Of a DNA stretch of 64,000 bases, positions 1 through 8,291 are shown one piece after another (positions within the stretch are counted from its first letter, which is position 1; every line of letters begins with the position of its first letter). Source of the DNA: Rahnella bruchi (GTDB lineage Bacteria > Pseudomonadota > Gammaproteobacteria > Enterobacterales > Enterobacteriaceae); assembly GCF_003614975.1 (NCBI RefSeq), contig NZ_QZWI01000007.1, forward strand, positions 62,001 through 126,000, in the 5' to 3' direction. The position numbers and the translations under genes are program-made. Below the pieces are notes generated by a model. It saw nothing but the letters and a program-made list of their open reading frames with translations. It did no database searches and was not told the origin of the DNA.

Positions 1-747
1 ATGCCCCCGGCATTCGAGCGGCAGAATGTTCATCGGCGGCGCACCGATGAATTGCGCGGTAAAAATGCTGGTCGGGTTGTTATAGAGATTGTCCGGCGTG
101 TCGTGCTGCTCGATACAACCGTCGTTAAGCAGAATGATTTTGTCGGCCATGCTCATTGCTTCAGTCTGATCGTGGGTGACGTACACCATCGTCAGACCGA
201 GCTTTTTCTGAATCGCGCGGATTTCACGGCGCATGCTCTGGCGCAGTTTGGCGTCAAGATTGGAAAGCGGTTCATCCATCAGGCACAGCTTGTTGTTAGC
301 AATTACCGCCCGACCCAGCGCCACGCGCTGCTGCTGTCCGCCGGAAAGTTGTGCAGGAAGCCGGTCAAGCAAGGGTTCCAGCTCCATCAGTTTGCTGACC
401 TCCTGTAACCGCGCAGCAAAATGACGTTTATCCTCACCGCGCGCCCGCAGCCCGAATAACAGGTTTTCGCGAACGTTCATGTGAGGAAAAAGTGCATAAG
501 ACTGGAACACCATAGAAAGCTTGCGCTGTGACGGGGTAAGCGCGGTGACGTCAGACTGCCGGAAATAAATCGCACCACTGTCAGCGGATTCGAGTCCGGC
601 AATCGTTCGCAGCATGGTGGATTTACCGCAACCGGAAGGCCCCAGCAGCGCAATGAAATCACCCTCTTCCACATCAAAGCTGATGTCGTTAAGCGCTATT
701 TTATTGCCCCAGGATTTCCGGATGTGATGAAGTGATAAATAGCTCAT
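1..747 (-). CDS. ABC transporter ATP-binding protein, MalK/UgpC type (3' end outside window)
   Basis: ATPase subunit that would power an importer at the inner membrane. Reading from the ATG at 747, the Walker A motif GPSGCGKST lies at residues 36-44, followed by a Q-loop (VFQSYALFPH), the signature LSGGQQQR, Walker B (LCLMDEPLSNLD) and the H-loop (VTHDQTEAM). After the H-loop comes a stretch typical of MalK/UgpC/PotA-type ATPases (IEQHDTPDNLYNNP, then FIGAPPMN), where a C-terminal regulatory domain begins; that domain is cut by the left window edge after 249 codons. The substrate cannot be deduced because the permease and binding-protein genes would lie outside the window. Sugar, glycerol-phosphate, polyamine, iron or phosphonate uptake are all possible. 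Confidence 0.9.
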   Translation of the reverse strand, partial: MSYLSLHHIRKSWGNKIALNDISFDVEEGDFIALLGPSGCGKSTMLRTIAGLESADSGAIYFRQSDVTALTPSQRKLSMVFQSYALFPHMNVRENLLFGLRARGEDKRHFAARLQEVSKLMELEPLLDRLPAQLSGGQQQRVALGRAVIANNKLCLMDEPLSNLDAKLRQSMRREIRAIQKKLGLTMVYVTHDQTEAMSMADKIILLNDGCIEQHDTPDNLYNNPTSIFTAQFIGAPPMNILPLECRGH

Positions 748-1085
748 GCCTGCGATGTCTCTCTGACTCGTGATGGGCATAACCTATCGGGCTAAAATGA
801 CGCTTTTATGATGGGGAGATGACGGGATAAAGACGGTCAGGGTGTTAAGCCCTCCTCCTGTGCTCAAAATACAAGCATGATTTGTCTGCGGGCCGGGGGC
901 ACTTCATCGCAGAGGGAGGTAGGGAGAGGGTTATAATGACAAATCAAAAAGTAGAAATGCTCTGCTACCTTATTTTATCTGATAACTCTGTTGCCCGATT
1001 AATTCCAATGGAATAGAATCGCGCCAGCATTAATTTAAAAATAAACGATTGGCCGGATTTTCATTACCAGCAAGGATGCGGAAAT
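748..1085. other. Intergenic region, no gene seen
   Basis: 338 bp between two divergently transcribed genes. It must carry the promoters of the leftward ABC ATPase and the rightward lipoprotein. The right half is AT-rich. I see no convincing operator, RNA gene or reading frame with a ribosome binding site. Confidence 0.6.
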
Positions 1086-1880
1086 ATGATTTATTCCATC
1101 AGGAAGGCTCTCCTGTTCGTCCCGTTCTTTTTATCGGGTTGCAGTTCACAGCCTAATATTGCAGAGCAGGAGCAATTACAGCCCCCGGTGAGTAAAACCA
1201 CCCTACATATGCAAAGGCTTTCCACTCTGGAAGATAAAGACGCCGTGACAATTAATGCTGCGCAACTTCAGCCAGGGGATATTCTTCTTTCATCATCGAC
1301 CGGCGTGACATCACTGGGTATCAGACTATTTAGCATGACGGGCGTCAGTCATGCCTCGGTTTATCTGGGCAATGGTGAAGTCGCCGAAGCGGTCGGGGAT
1401 GGCGTTCAGATTGTTTCGCTGGAGGACGCATTAACTCACAGCAATTCTATGGTGAGTTTACGCAACCAAAAATTAACTGAACTGCAAGCTGCGAAATTAA
1501 GAATTTTCTCTCAGAATAATCAGGGGAGGAAATATAACTATAAAGGCATCATTATTATCGCGCCTTATACCCTGACGCGGAGAGTTTGCGATCTACCGCT
1601 ATTTTTCGGAAAAGGAAGAAGCACCTGTATAGATACCCTCGCGACGATTCAGATAGGCAACACACCGGAAATACAGAAAACTTTCTTCTGCTCCCAGTTT
1701 GTTATTGAAGCCTTTAATTTTGCGGGCAGTCCGCTCACCGCATCTGACGCACTTTGGGTATCTCCTGCCGATTTGTTGCACATGCGCGAAGGAGATGTCT
1801 CTTCTTTTGTACCGGTTCAGCCGCTGCATTATGTCGGCCATTTGAAAAAATGGAATTTGTACAACGCGGTCTTTGGGTAA
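1086..1880 (+). CDS. yaeF: YaeF-family lipoprotein, permuted papain-like (DUF830) enzyme
   Basis: 264 aa. The N-terminus is a lipoprotein signal ending in the lipobox LSGC with the acylated Cys at residue 19, so the protein is probably membrane-anchored. The mature part has the circularly permuted papain (YiiX/YaeF) layout: a QPGDILLSS entry strand, the motif VSHASVYLG with the candidate catalytic His, and later FFCSQFVIEAF with the candidate catalytic Cys. Related NlpC/P60 and permuted papain enzymes cleave peptides or acyl bonds in the envelope; the substrate of YaeF is unknown. An AAGGA ribosome binding site lies about 9 nt before the ATG. It stands alone, convergent with gldA. The family assignment is firm, the enzymatic role is inference. 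Confidence 0.82.
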   Translation: MIYSIRKALLFVPFFLSGCSSQPNIAEQEQLQPPVSKTTLHMQRLSTLEDKDAVTINAAQLQPGDILLSSSTGVTSLGIRLFSMTGVSHASVYLGNGEVAEAVGDGVQIVSLEDALTHSNSMVSLRNQKLTELQAAKLRIFSQNNQGRKYNYKGIIIIAPYTLTRRVCDLPLFFGKGRSTCIDTLATIQIGNTPEIQKTFFCSQFVIEAFNFAGSPLTASDALWVSPADLLHMREGDVSSFVPVQPLHYVGHLKKWNLYNAVFG

Positions 1881-1962
1881 ATACCGGTCAAACCAGGTGC
1901 CTCCCTTCTGCGGAAGGCACCTGCCAGCAATGACATTACGACTTTGCTACTTTACGTATTTG

Positions 1963-3060
1963 TTACTTCACGGATTTACTGAATGCGTCCACAGCCAGAA
2001 TGGCGTTCGCCACGTCTTCAGCAGAAAGATTGTGGTTCAGGTTACCCAGTGTATCGCCCTCGCCGCCTGCCAGCGCACCCACTTTCACCAGATTGGCGAA
2101 AGATTCGTTTTCCAGATGCATTTCTTTCAGCGTTGTTGGCATTTTAATGGAACGATAGAAACGCACGTATTTCGCGATCTCTTCGTCAGGACGCTGTTCC
2201 AGCACCATTTGCGTCAGCGTGCCGTACGCCACTTTTTCGCCGTGGGTCAGATGATGAATGTCACCGGAAATCGCCGTAAAGCCGTTGTGGATGGCATGCG
2301 CGCCTGCCAGACCGGCATTTTCGAAACCGAGGCCGGAGAGCAAGGTGTTGGCTTCTACCACCGCTTCCACCGCTGGCGTCACCAGTTTCTGCTCAACTGA
2401 GGTATAAGCGCTGTAGCCGTAAGTCAGCAGCGTTTTCTCGCAGGCTTCAGCAATCGCCATACCCGCAATCGTCGGATCACCGCCCACCATTGAGTGAGAA
2501 TGTGAACGCAGAACCGCCTGCGCTTCCACAAAAGTCGCCAGGCCATCGGCAATACCCGAAGCGAAAAGACGCACCGGCGCTTGTGCGCATACGTGAGTAT
2601 CGACCAGCACCAGATCCGGGTTTTTGTTGTAGAAGCGGTAAGATTCAAACACCCCATCATCTGAATAGATAACAGACAGCGCGCTGCATGGCGCATCGGT
2701 AGAGGCCACCGTCGGTACAATCACCACGTTTTGCTTCAGTTCATCGGCAATCGCTTTCACGGTATCGAGCGTTTTACCGCCGCCGAGGCCGACCACCACC
2801 TGCGTTCCCGCATCGTGGGCGATGGCGGCGAGACGGGTGATTTCTTTCGCGGAGGCTTCTCCGTTAAAACGTTCATAATGGAATTCAACGCTGGCTTTTT
2901 TCAGTGAGGCTTTAACGCGCTCCCCGATAATTCCCCAAACGACATCATCAGCTATCAGGAATGATTTTCCGCCCAGTGCAGGCAGATAATCTCCTAATTC
3001 ATCCAGAACACCGCTGCCCTGAACGTATTTCCTTGGCGAAGAGAAGATAAATTTACTCAT
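1963..3060 (-). CDS. gldA: Glycerol dehydrogenase GldA
   Basis: 365 aa, close to the 367-aa E. coli enzyme. It is an iron-containing-alcohol-dehydrogenase-fold, NAD-dependent, Zn-requiring enzyme that oxidises glycerol to dihydroxyacetone in the cytoplasm. Visible marks are the N-terminal FSSPRKYVQG, the NAD-binding GLGGGKTLDTVKA, the VPTVASTDAP segment, and metal ligands in GIADGLATF (Asp), AGLAGAHAIHNGF (His) and HHLTHGEKVAYG (His). The ATG at 3060 starts MSKFIFSSPRKYVQ and matches the family start. An upstream in-frame start at 3123 would add 21 residues with no family counterpart. There is no dihydroxyacetone kinase next to it, so the gene appears monocistronic. Confidence 0.95.
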   Translation of the reverse strand: MSKFIFSSPRKYVQGSGVLDELGDYLPALGGKSFLIADDVVWGIIGERVKASLKKASVEFHYERFNGEASAKEITRLAAIAHDAGTQVVVGLGGGKTLDTVKAIADELKQNVVIVPTVASTDAPCSALSVIYSDDGVFESYRFYNKNPDLVLVDTHVCAQAPVRLFASGIADGLATFVEAQAVLRSHSHSMVGGDPTIAGMAIAEACEKTLLTYGYSAYTSVEQKLVTPAVEAVVEANTLLSGLGFENAGLAGAHAIHNGFTAISGDIHHLTHGEKVAYGTLTQMVLEQRPDEEIAKYVRFYRSIKMPTTLKEMHLENESFANLVKVGALAGGEGDTLGNLNHNLSAEDVANAILAVDAFSKSVK

Positions 3061-3452
3061 GATAAAAACCTCTTTTCGTTGATAATGTTTACGTGAATGA
3101 CTCTGCTGAGAGTACTCCAGCACTGCACGAAGCCCAACCCTTTTAATTCAGATTAACAGCATGACTTGCAAAGAAATTTTCCAAATAATGAGGATGTTTA
3201 GAATATTAAGCGCAATTATTTTTCATCAATTTAATACCTCTAAATGATTATATAAATTGGCATAATTCCCCCGCCAGATTTATACACTCCGCTGTTAGCT
3301 TTTATCTATTGAATACATCAATAAAAGCGACTTTCACTTATCAGCGAGTCCCGTAGAATTCACTCCATTGGCAGCACGTCGTAAGCAGTGGTCATTAGCC
3401 AGCTCGCTGTTAGCCATTCCATTAATATTTCTGACATTAATAAGGGAACAGC
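3061..3452. other. Intergenic region, promoter space
   Basis: 392 bp between the start of gldA and a small rightward gene. The middle (about 3170-3300) is strongly AT-rich and presumably holds divergent promoters. No RNA gene or credible reading frame was seen. Confidence 0.5.
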
Positions 3453-3635
3453 ATGTATAACTTTCAGCGCTACAACGCCAAAGAACTGGCGCTTGCCTAC
3501 ATGAGCAGCAAACCACACGATTTTTCGCCAAATGAATTTTTACAGCAGTTGAAAGAGGTCGAAAAATCTTTCGACGCTGCGCTGAGAAACCCTCAGCAAC
3601 AACCGCAGAACGGAATGCTGGTGAAGGCGTTTTGA
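3453..3635 (+). CDS. Small uncharacterised protein, 60 aa
   Basis: I do not recognise this family. The frame opens with ATG preceded by TAAGGGA at suitable spacing and encodes a soluble, largely helical 60-residue protein beginning MYNFQRYNAKEL, with a Gln-rich stretch (NPQQQPQ) near the end. No signal peptide or membrane segment is visible. It is followed about 120 bp later by a strong bidirectional terminator, which supports expression as a single-gene transcript. The good ribosome binding site, amphipathic composition and isolated position with its own terminator argue for a real gene; the evidence is still modest. Confidence 0.55.
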   Translation: MYNFQRYNAKELALAYMSSKPHDFSPNEFLQQLKEVEKSFDAALRNPQQQPQNGMLVKAF

Positions 3636-3752
3636 TTGCCATCTTGGCCTTCATCAGTTGAGTACCGTGCGTTACCCTTGCTTTACCCTTTGAAGTTTTT
3701 TTGCAAGATCCTGTGTCTGGTTCAACTGCAAAATAAGATAATGTAAAAAAGC

Positions 3753-3779
3753 AAAAGCCCCGAATTATCGGGGCTTTTT
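3753..3779. terminator. Bidirectional rho-independent terminator
   Basis: Perfect inverted repeat AAAAGCCCCG / CGGGGCTTTT with a 6-nt loop. T-runs are available on both strands, so it can end the small rightward gene at 3453 and the leftward opgD gene. Confidence 0.85.
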
Positions 3780-3808
3780 GTCTTGTTGAATGACGTCTTA
3801 CTAAGGGA

Positions 3809-5467
3809 CTACTTCGTCATCTGGCGGTCATCAATGTACTTGCGTTTTTCCGGCGCTGGCGGGAAATACTGATACAGCCAGGTTTCTGACAACGCGGTCT
3901 GCCCGTTGCGCAGGAACATGCGCAGCTCAACCGGAGCTACAGAATCGCTGTCCGGATACCAGTCGAACAGAATGCGATAGCCATCGAACGGCTGCACATA
4001 CAGAATTTCGATGTTTTTGATTTTACCGTGAGAGACGTTGATGACCGGTTCGATACCTTTATCAGCAAACGCTTTCAGCTCACCACCGATGAAGTCAATG
4101 GCGAAACGACGCGCCCAGACTTGCGGATAGTTCTCGCCCGGTGCCCAGCCTTCCGGGAAACCACCCATACCGGTACGCGTCGCCAGCACGTTGGCCAGCG
4201 GGCTGCGGTGTGGCGGCTCGGAACTCCAGTACAGCTTGTAACTGAAGCTGAATTCAGCGCCGGATTTCACCGGTTTTTCCGGCTGCCAGAAGCACACCAC
4301 GTTATCCAGCGTTTCACCTGTCGTCGGGATTTCCATCAGATTGACAGCGCCCTTCCCCCAGTCTCCGACCGGTTCGACCCACAGGCTCGGACGTTTGTTA
4401 TACCAGCCAATCACGTCCTGATAATTATTGAAGTCATGATCAAGCTGCAATAAGCCAAAACCTTTCGGACTGTTATCGCTGAAAGCGTTGAACTGCAAAC
4501 GTTGCGGGTTGTTCAGCGGACGACAAATCCATTCACCGTTACCGGTCCACATTTCAAGACGATCTGAGTCGTGAATTTGCGGATGGATAGTATCGCAGCG
4601 TCCACGTTCACTGGTGCCACAGCTGAACATACTGGTCATCGGAGAAATGCCCAACTGTTTGATGTCTTCACGGGCATGCAGGTGGTTTTCAATTTCCATG
4701 ACGACCCGGGTCGGTTCGCAGTGGATCACGAATTTATAGGCACCCGTGATACTCATGCCGTCCAGCAACGCATAAACGGTGAACGTGGTATCGCCAGGTT
4801 TCGGCGTATCAAACCAGAACGCGGTGAAATCCGGGAATTCTTCTGGCTGGTCAGTGAAGGTATCCACCGCCACACCGCGGGCTGACAGGCCGTACTGATA
4901 GGTATCATCCACTGCACGGAAATAGCTGGCACCAAGGAAAGAAACCACGTCGCGACGCGTCAGTTCCGGCGCTTTGTTGACTTTAAAACCGGCGAATCCG
5001 AGGTTAGAGAAGCCTTCCAGCTGTTTGGTATCAACTCCCGCGTCGTGATAGTTGAACAGTTCCGGGCGGAAATGAATTTCACGCGCCTGATGTTTCACCG
5101 GATCCACAGAATACATACGCACGCGGCGCTTAAAGCCCATACCGACGTGGAACAGTTCCACATCCAGCTGGCGGTCTGGCAGACCATTCCACAGTGAATG
5201 CGCATGATCGTACTGAATGGCGTTGTATGCCTGCGGCGTCAGTTCAGCCAGCGTTTTCGGCAATGGCTGCGGAGCCCCACCGTAGGGCTTATCCGCCAAA
5301 TCTTTCGCCATTTTTTTCAGCGCATTGAAATCAAACGGCAATTCGCCGCCGTCTGCCACATTCGCCTCTGCCGCTTCTGCGGAACGGGTGAACAATGTGG
5401 ACATCGCCGGCACACCACACCAGGCGGCGAATGCCATAGATGCTTTAATAAATGCTCTTCGTTCCAT
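3809..5467 (-). CDS. opgD: Glucan biosynthesis protein D (OpgD/MdoD)
   Basis: 552 aa, against 551 in E. coli. It is a periplasmic protein that shapes the backbone of osmoregulated periplasmic glucans. The chosen ATG gives [13 protein letters not shown], a twin-arginine (Tat) signal with RR at residues 3-4, matching E. coli OpgD (MDRRRFIKGSM). The ATG has an AGGAAA ribosome binding site. A longer GTG start at 5515 would add 16 residues absent in the family. Long near-identical blocks to OpgD run through the whole length (for example [18 protein letters not shown] and [16 protein letters not shown]). It is monocistronic and ends at a bidirectional terminator. Confidence 0.96.
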   Translation of the reverse strand: MERRAFIKASMAFAAWCGVPAMSTLFTRSAEAAEANVADGGELPFDFNALKKMAKDLADKPYGGAPQPLPKTLAELTPQAYNAIQYDHAHSLWNGLPDRQLDVELFHVGMGFKRRVRMYSVDPVKHQAREIHFRPELFNYHDAGVDTKQLEGFSNLGFAGFKVNKAPELTRRDVVSFLGASYFRAVDDTYQYGLSARGVAVDTFTDQPEEFPDFTAFWFDTPKPGDTTFTVYALLDGMSITGAYKFVIHCEPTRVVMEIENHLHAREDIKQLGISPMTSMFSCGTSERGRCDTIHPQIHDSDRLEMWTGNGEWICRPLNNPQRLQFNAFSDNSPKGFGLLQLDHDFNNYQDVIGWYNKRPSLWVEPVGDWGKGAVNLMEIPTTGETLDNVVCFWQPEKPVKSGAEFSFSYKLYWSSEPPHRSPLANVLATRTGMGGFPEGWAPGENYPQVWARRFAIDFIGGELKAFADKGIEPVINVSHGKIKNIEILYVQPFDGYRILFDWYPDSDSVAPVELRMFLRNGQTALSETWLYQYFPPAPEKRKYIDDRQMTK

Positions 5468-6000
5468 GCCAGAATCGTTTCCTGTACTGGGCAAAAAATC
5501 TGGGGACTTCGTCACACAAACGCAATCCCCGCGTATTCTGAATTTTCGACCCTAAGGCTAACGTAAAATTCACAAGCCGAGTACAAGAAATTGAATGCAT
5601 TCAGCTAATATTTTGCTTGAAAAAGTTAGCGTATATGACTGAGTACATGCCGTGTATGGCAGGGGCTGAGACGGTTTTTGGAAACGGAAACTCCAGTGAC
5701 AATTACAGCCACTATTTGATGATAAAGCCGTGGCGAATTTAGGAGCATTCTGTTACCGGAGCCTTACTATTCTTCAACTGGCAGACAAGCAGACAATATA
5801 ACACCGGCGTCTGTAGGGATAAGACTCACCGGTAAATCCTATGTTCAAGAGATAAACTGAATTCGGATTATATACACGAATCATTAATAATACCGCCACA
5901 GACATTTATTATCTGTTAAGTGAATATATTAATTTCATACATTATCCTGATGATTGCATTTAATTTGGATTAAATTTTAATACTACGACGGAGATCAATA
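5468..6000. other. Intergenic region with strong drop in GC
   Basis: 533 bp between the start of opgD and the leader frame at 6001. The left part must hold the opgD promoter. From about 5860 the sequence becomes very AT-rich and stays so through the effector/Hcp islet to about 8200, which suggests the edge of acquired DNA. No gene seen. Confidence 0.5.
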
Positions 6001-6027
6001 ATGTGTATTCCTATGCGAATAGCATAA
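6001..6027 (+). CDS. Possible 8-codon leader peptide MCIPMRIA
   Basis: ATG at 6001 is preceded by a strong GGAG ribosome binding site seven bases upstream (5991-5994) and runs 8 codons to TAA at 6025-6027. The stop lies directly against the left arm of a hairpin that pairs with the ribosome binding site of the effector gene at 6060. This geometry fits a translated leader whose terminating ribosome would open the hairpin. Whether it is translated is unknown. Confidence 0.4.
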   Translation: MCIPMRIA

Positions 6028-6052
6028 GACCTTATCAATGAAATATAAGGTC
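6028..6052 (+). promoter_or_regulatory. Hairpin sequestering the effector ribosome binding site
   Basis: Perfect 8-bp inverted repeat GACCTTAT (6028-6035) / ATAAGGTC (6045-6052) with a 9-nt loop. The right arm contains AAGG (6047-6050), the only Shine-Dalgarno-like sequence for the ATG at 6060. Folding would hide it and keep translation low unless the upstream mini-frame is translated. Confidence 0.5.
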
Positions 6053-6059
6053 AGAACAA

Positions 6060-6974
6060 ATGAAAGATGAACTGGGAGTCCCTGTACCGGTAGATGAACT
6101 CAGGGGAACGGCGGCCGGGTATTTTGGTGATTACCTACGGGGCAACGTTCCTGTTAATCAACTTATACCTAAACATGAGTATATACAGGACACAATAGGG
6201 TTGGAGAGCGCGTTTAATAAAAACAATCAACATTTAATGTTACTGACACTTGAAGAGGCCGACTCGGTCCTGAATCAATTACTCACGGGAATTGATTCTA
6301 CCGCAACATACGCAGGAAATATAAAAGATGGCAACACCGGACTCAAAAACATCAAAAACCTCACAACGTATTATAACGATTCTAACAAACTTGTTTTCAA
6401 TTTTAAGGGTTTAGGCATTAAAGCAATCCTCTACAAAATTAAAGGAGTCGAATATGTGAAAATTACCGGCCGCGCAGGTATCCGCAGGATCCTTAAAGGC
6501 ACCCGATATGCCATTAATAACCCGCAGGTGCTTGAATTAGGCATAGGTAAAGCGGGAATAAACTCTGGGATTATCTCGGGCATACACTTCAGTATTTGGT
6601 TTTCGCTTGCATACAGAACCATAGAGTTAATATTCAAAGATGAGTATAACATTGTGGATTTCATTGGCGACATCACCATGGATATGGCAAAAGTTATTGC
6701 AATCGTCTTCGTGACAAAATTAATGGCATTAGCAGGAGGATGGTTAATTACTGCAGCAACAACTGTCGTTATTCCTGTTGCGTTGGGTATCGTTGCGATA
6801 GTAGTTATCGGTGTTGTCATCACTTATTCCTTAGATACTATTGACCGGCATATGAAACTTTCAGAAAAATTAAAGGAAATGATTAAAGATGGCTTAGCTG
6901 AAAGAAATTCAATTGAGAAGTGGAATTTAATGCACCACTCGCCTTTTAACTCATCTTTACACTTCGGAGGCTAG
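6060..6974 (+). CDS. Putative membrane-active toxin/effector, 304 aa
   Basis: I recognise no named family. Residues 1-165 are hydrophilic. Two strongly hydrophobic stretches follow, about 168-193 and a long hairpin-like one about 209-257 rich in Val, Ile, Ala and Gly, then a charged amphipathic tail. This soluble-then-hydrophobic-hairpin layout is that of pore-forming bacteriocin or T6SS effector domains. There is no Sec signal. The stop codon abuts the start of a small polytopic membrane protein, as in toxin/immunity pairs, and an Hcp gene converges from the right. AT-rich codon use unlike the flanks suggests acquisition. Function is inference; a plain membrane protein of unknown role is the alternative. 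Confidence 0.6.
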   Translation: MKDELGVPVPVDELRGTAAGYFGDYLRGNVPVNQLIPKHEYIQDTIGLESAFNKNNQHLMLLTLEEADSVLNQLLTGIDSTATYAGNIKDGNTGLKNIKNLTTYYNDSNKLVFNFKGLGIKAILYKIKGVEYVKITGRAGIRRILKGTRYAINNPQVLELGIGKAGINSGIISGIHFSIWFSLAYRTIELIFKDEYNIVDFIGDITMDMAKVIAIVFVTKLMALAGGWLITAATTVVIPVALGIVAIVVIGVVITYSLDTIDRHMKLSEKLKEMIKDGLAERNSIEKWNLMHHSPFNSSLHFGG

Positions 6975-7457
6975 ATGCCAATCAGGAATTTTATCGTCAT
7001 CCTCATTTTCACACTAATTTTTCCTGTTACACTCTTTTTCCTTTATAAATTCTGCCTGGTAGATGCCATGCTGTTATTCAGGTTCAGCGATGCCATTTAC
7101 TTCAACTGGCGAGTTTTCCCAATATTGACCACGATACCTATGGCAGTATATTTTGAAGTTCTGTTTGTTAGTTGCTTTTTCACCAAAAATAAAAAGGCAA
7201 GCCCTGCATTAGAGAAGTACATTTTACGTATGACAGCGATAACCGTTTTAATGTTTTTCCCTGTATTGCTGGCATGCCCGCTTGTTAACTTAGGATTTGC
7301 TTTCTCCTCTTATCATAACTGTGCTGTTGGTGGAGCTTTTACCGGAGTTTTCTATGTTAAGGATGAAAACCAGTGTTACACACTCACCGGAGTTAAATCC
7401 TGGAATAAGAGTCACGAGAAATTTAATCTGGAACATAAGCTTGGAATAGATGACTAG
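6975..7457 (+). CDS. Small polytopic membrane protein, DUF1240-like, possible immunity protein
   Basis: 160 aa with about four hydrophobic segments (roughly residues 6-28, 48-68, 85-110, 115-130), so an inner-membrane protein. It resembles the DUF1240 family of small enterobacterial membrane proteins, which I recall as often lying beside toxin genes; that resemblance is by eye. The ATG follows the TAG of the upstream gene with no gap, and its GGAGG site lies inside the upstream coding end, so the two are translationally coupled. Immunity to pore-forming toxins is usually provided by such inner-membrane proteins. Role is inference from layout. Confidence 0.6.
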   Translation: MPIRNFIVILIFTLIFPVTLFFLYKFCLVDAMLLFRFSDAIYFNWRVFPILTTIPMAVYFEVLFVSCFFTKNKKASPALEKYILRMTAITVLMFFPVLLACPLVNLGFAFSSYHNCAVGGAFTGVFYVKDENQCYTLTGVKSWNKSHEKFNLEHKLGIDD

Positions 7458-7473
7458 AAGTGCCGGACTTCAG

Positions 7474-7510
7474 GCCTGACAGGTGATAAACCGCTCACCC
7501 GTCAGGCATT
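7474..7510 (+). terminator. Terminator between the effector pair and hcp
   Basis: Inverted repeat GCCTGACaGGTGA (7474-7486) / TCACCcGTCAGGC (7495-7507), one mismatch, 8-nt loop, followed by a moderately T-rich tail. It separates the convergent membrane-protein and hcp genes. Confidence 0.65.
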
Positions 7511-7516
7511 TGAATT

Positions 7517-7996
7517 TTACATCACTCTGTCATTCCATAAACTATATGCACTAGTTCCCGCTGAAACATGTTCCCATGTAATCGTTTCATAGGAGAAAGT
7601 AATGGCTTCCTGTGGCTGTCCTTGGCTATCGTGAAGAACATGCGGAAGCAAAATATGCAAATCGGTAATTCTCGCACCTGTTAACTTGAATTTATAAAAT
7701 AGCTCGTTAATACCAAATTGATTTATGCGGTACACGTCAATATCACAGGTGAGAACTTCATTTTCGGAAATTGCTTTCCCAATTAATGGGGAGGACTTAT
7801 CCAACGGTTTAGTGATAATGACCGGATGGTGTGCAGCATTCTGTTCACGTGAAATCGAGTGGCTTAATTCATAAACCATGATCTGATCTAAATGGGCTAA
7901 TTGTGCTTTGTTACCAATAGAGTCCAGCGACGAGCATCCTGATGATATTAACCCCTGAGTTTTACCATTTAGAGTTAGATAGATTTCATTAGCCAT
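7517..7996 (-). CDS. hcp: Hcp family type VI secretion tube protein
   Basis: 159 aa, the usual Hcp length (about 160). Hcp hexamers stack into the inner tube of the T6SS and also carry small effectors in their lumen. Recognisable features are the N-terminal IYLTLNGKTQGLIS, the central HHPVIITKPLDKSSPLIGKA and the C-terminal QEAITFSYETITWEH strands typical of enterobacterial Hcp. An AAGGA site lies 8 nt before the ATG. No sheath, baseplate, VgrG or ClpV genes occur in the window, so this is an orphan Hcp relying on a system elsewhere. It converges on a candidate effector/immunity pair. Confidence 0.88.
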   Translation of the reverse strand: MANEIYLTLNGKTQGLISSGCSSLDSIGNKAQLAHLDQIMVYELSHSISREQNAAHHPVIITKPLDKSSPLIGKAISENEVLTCDIDVYRINQFGINELFYKFKLTGARITDLHILLPHVLHDSQGQPQEAITFSYETITWEHVSAGTSAYSLWNDRVM

Positions 7997-8291
7997 AAGG
8001 TTATTCCTTTAAGTTTAATATTTTACAAAAAAATATTTCCATCCCGAATCATAAGTCATATTAATGTTTATAATTCATAGTAAGCATGAAGCCGGATGAA
8101 TATAACATCCATTCATTAGTTAAACTGTGACAAAAAGCTAAAACAAATTTTCTTAGTTAATTATTAACCTCATAGTTCGCAGTAAAATAAGATATTAAAT
8201 TATTATGTCGTTGCCATCAGCAATCCCAGCCCTGCCATGCTAAATTGTTATTGTTCTGTAATTCCTATGCTTCACATATTGAGGTTAACGC

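Noticed and set aside
3334..3654. Minus-strand frame overlapping the 60-aa gene
   Set aside because: No ribosome binding site and a cysteine/arginine-rich, low-quality translation; the plus-strand 60-aa frame is better supported.
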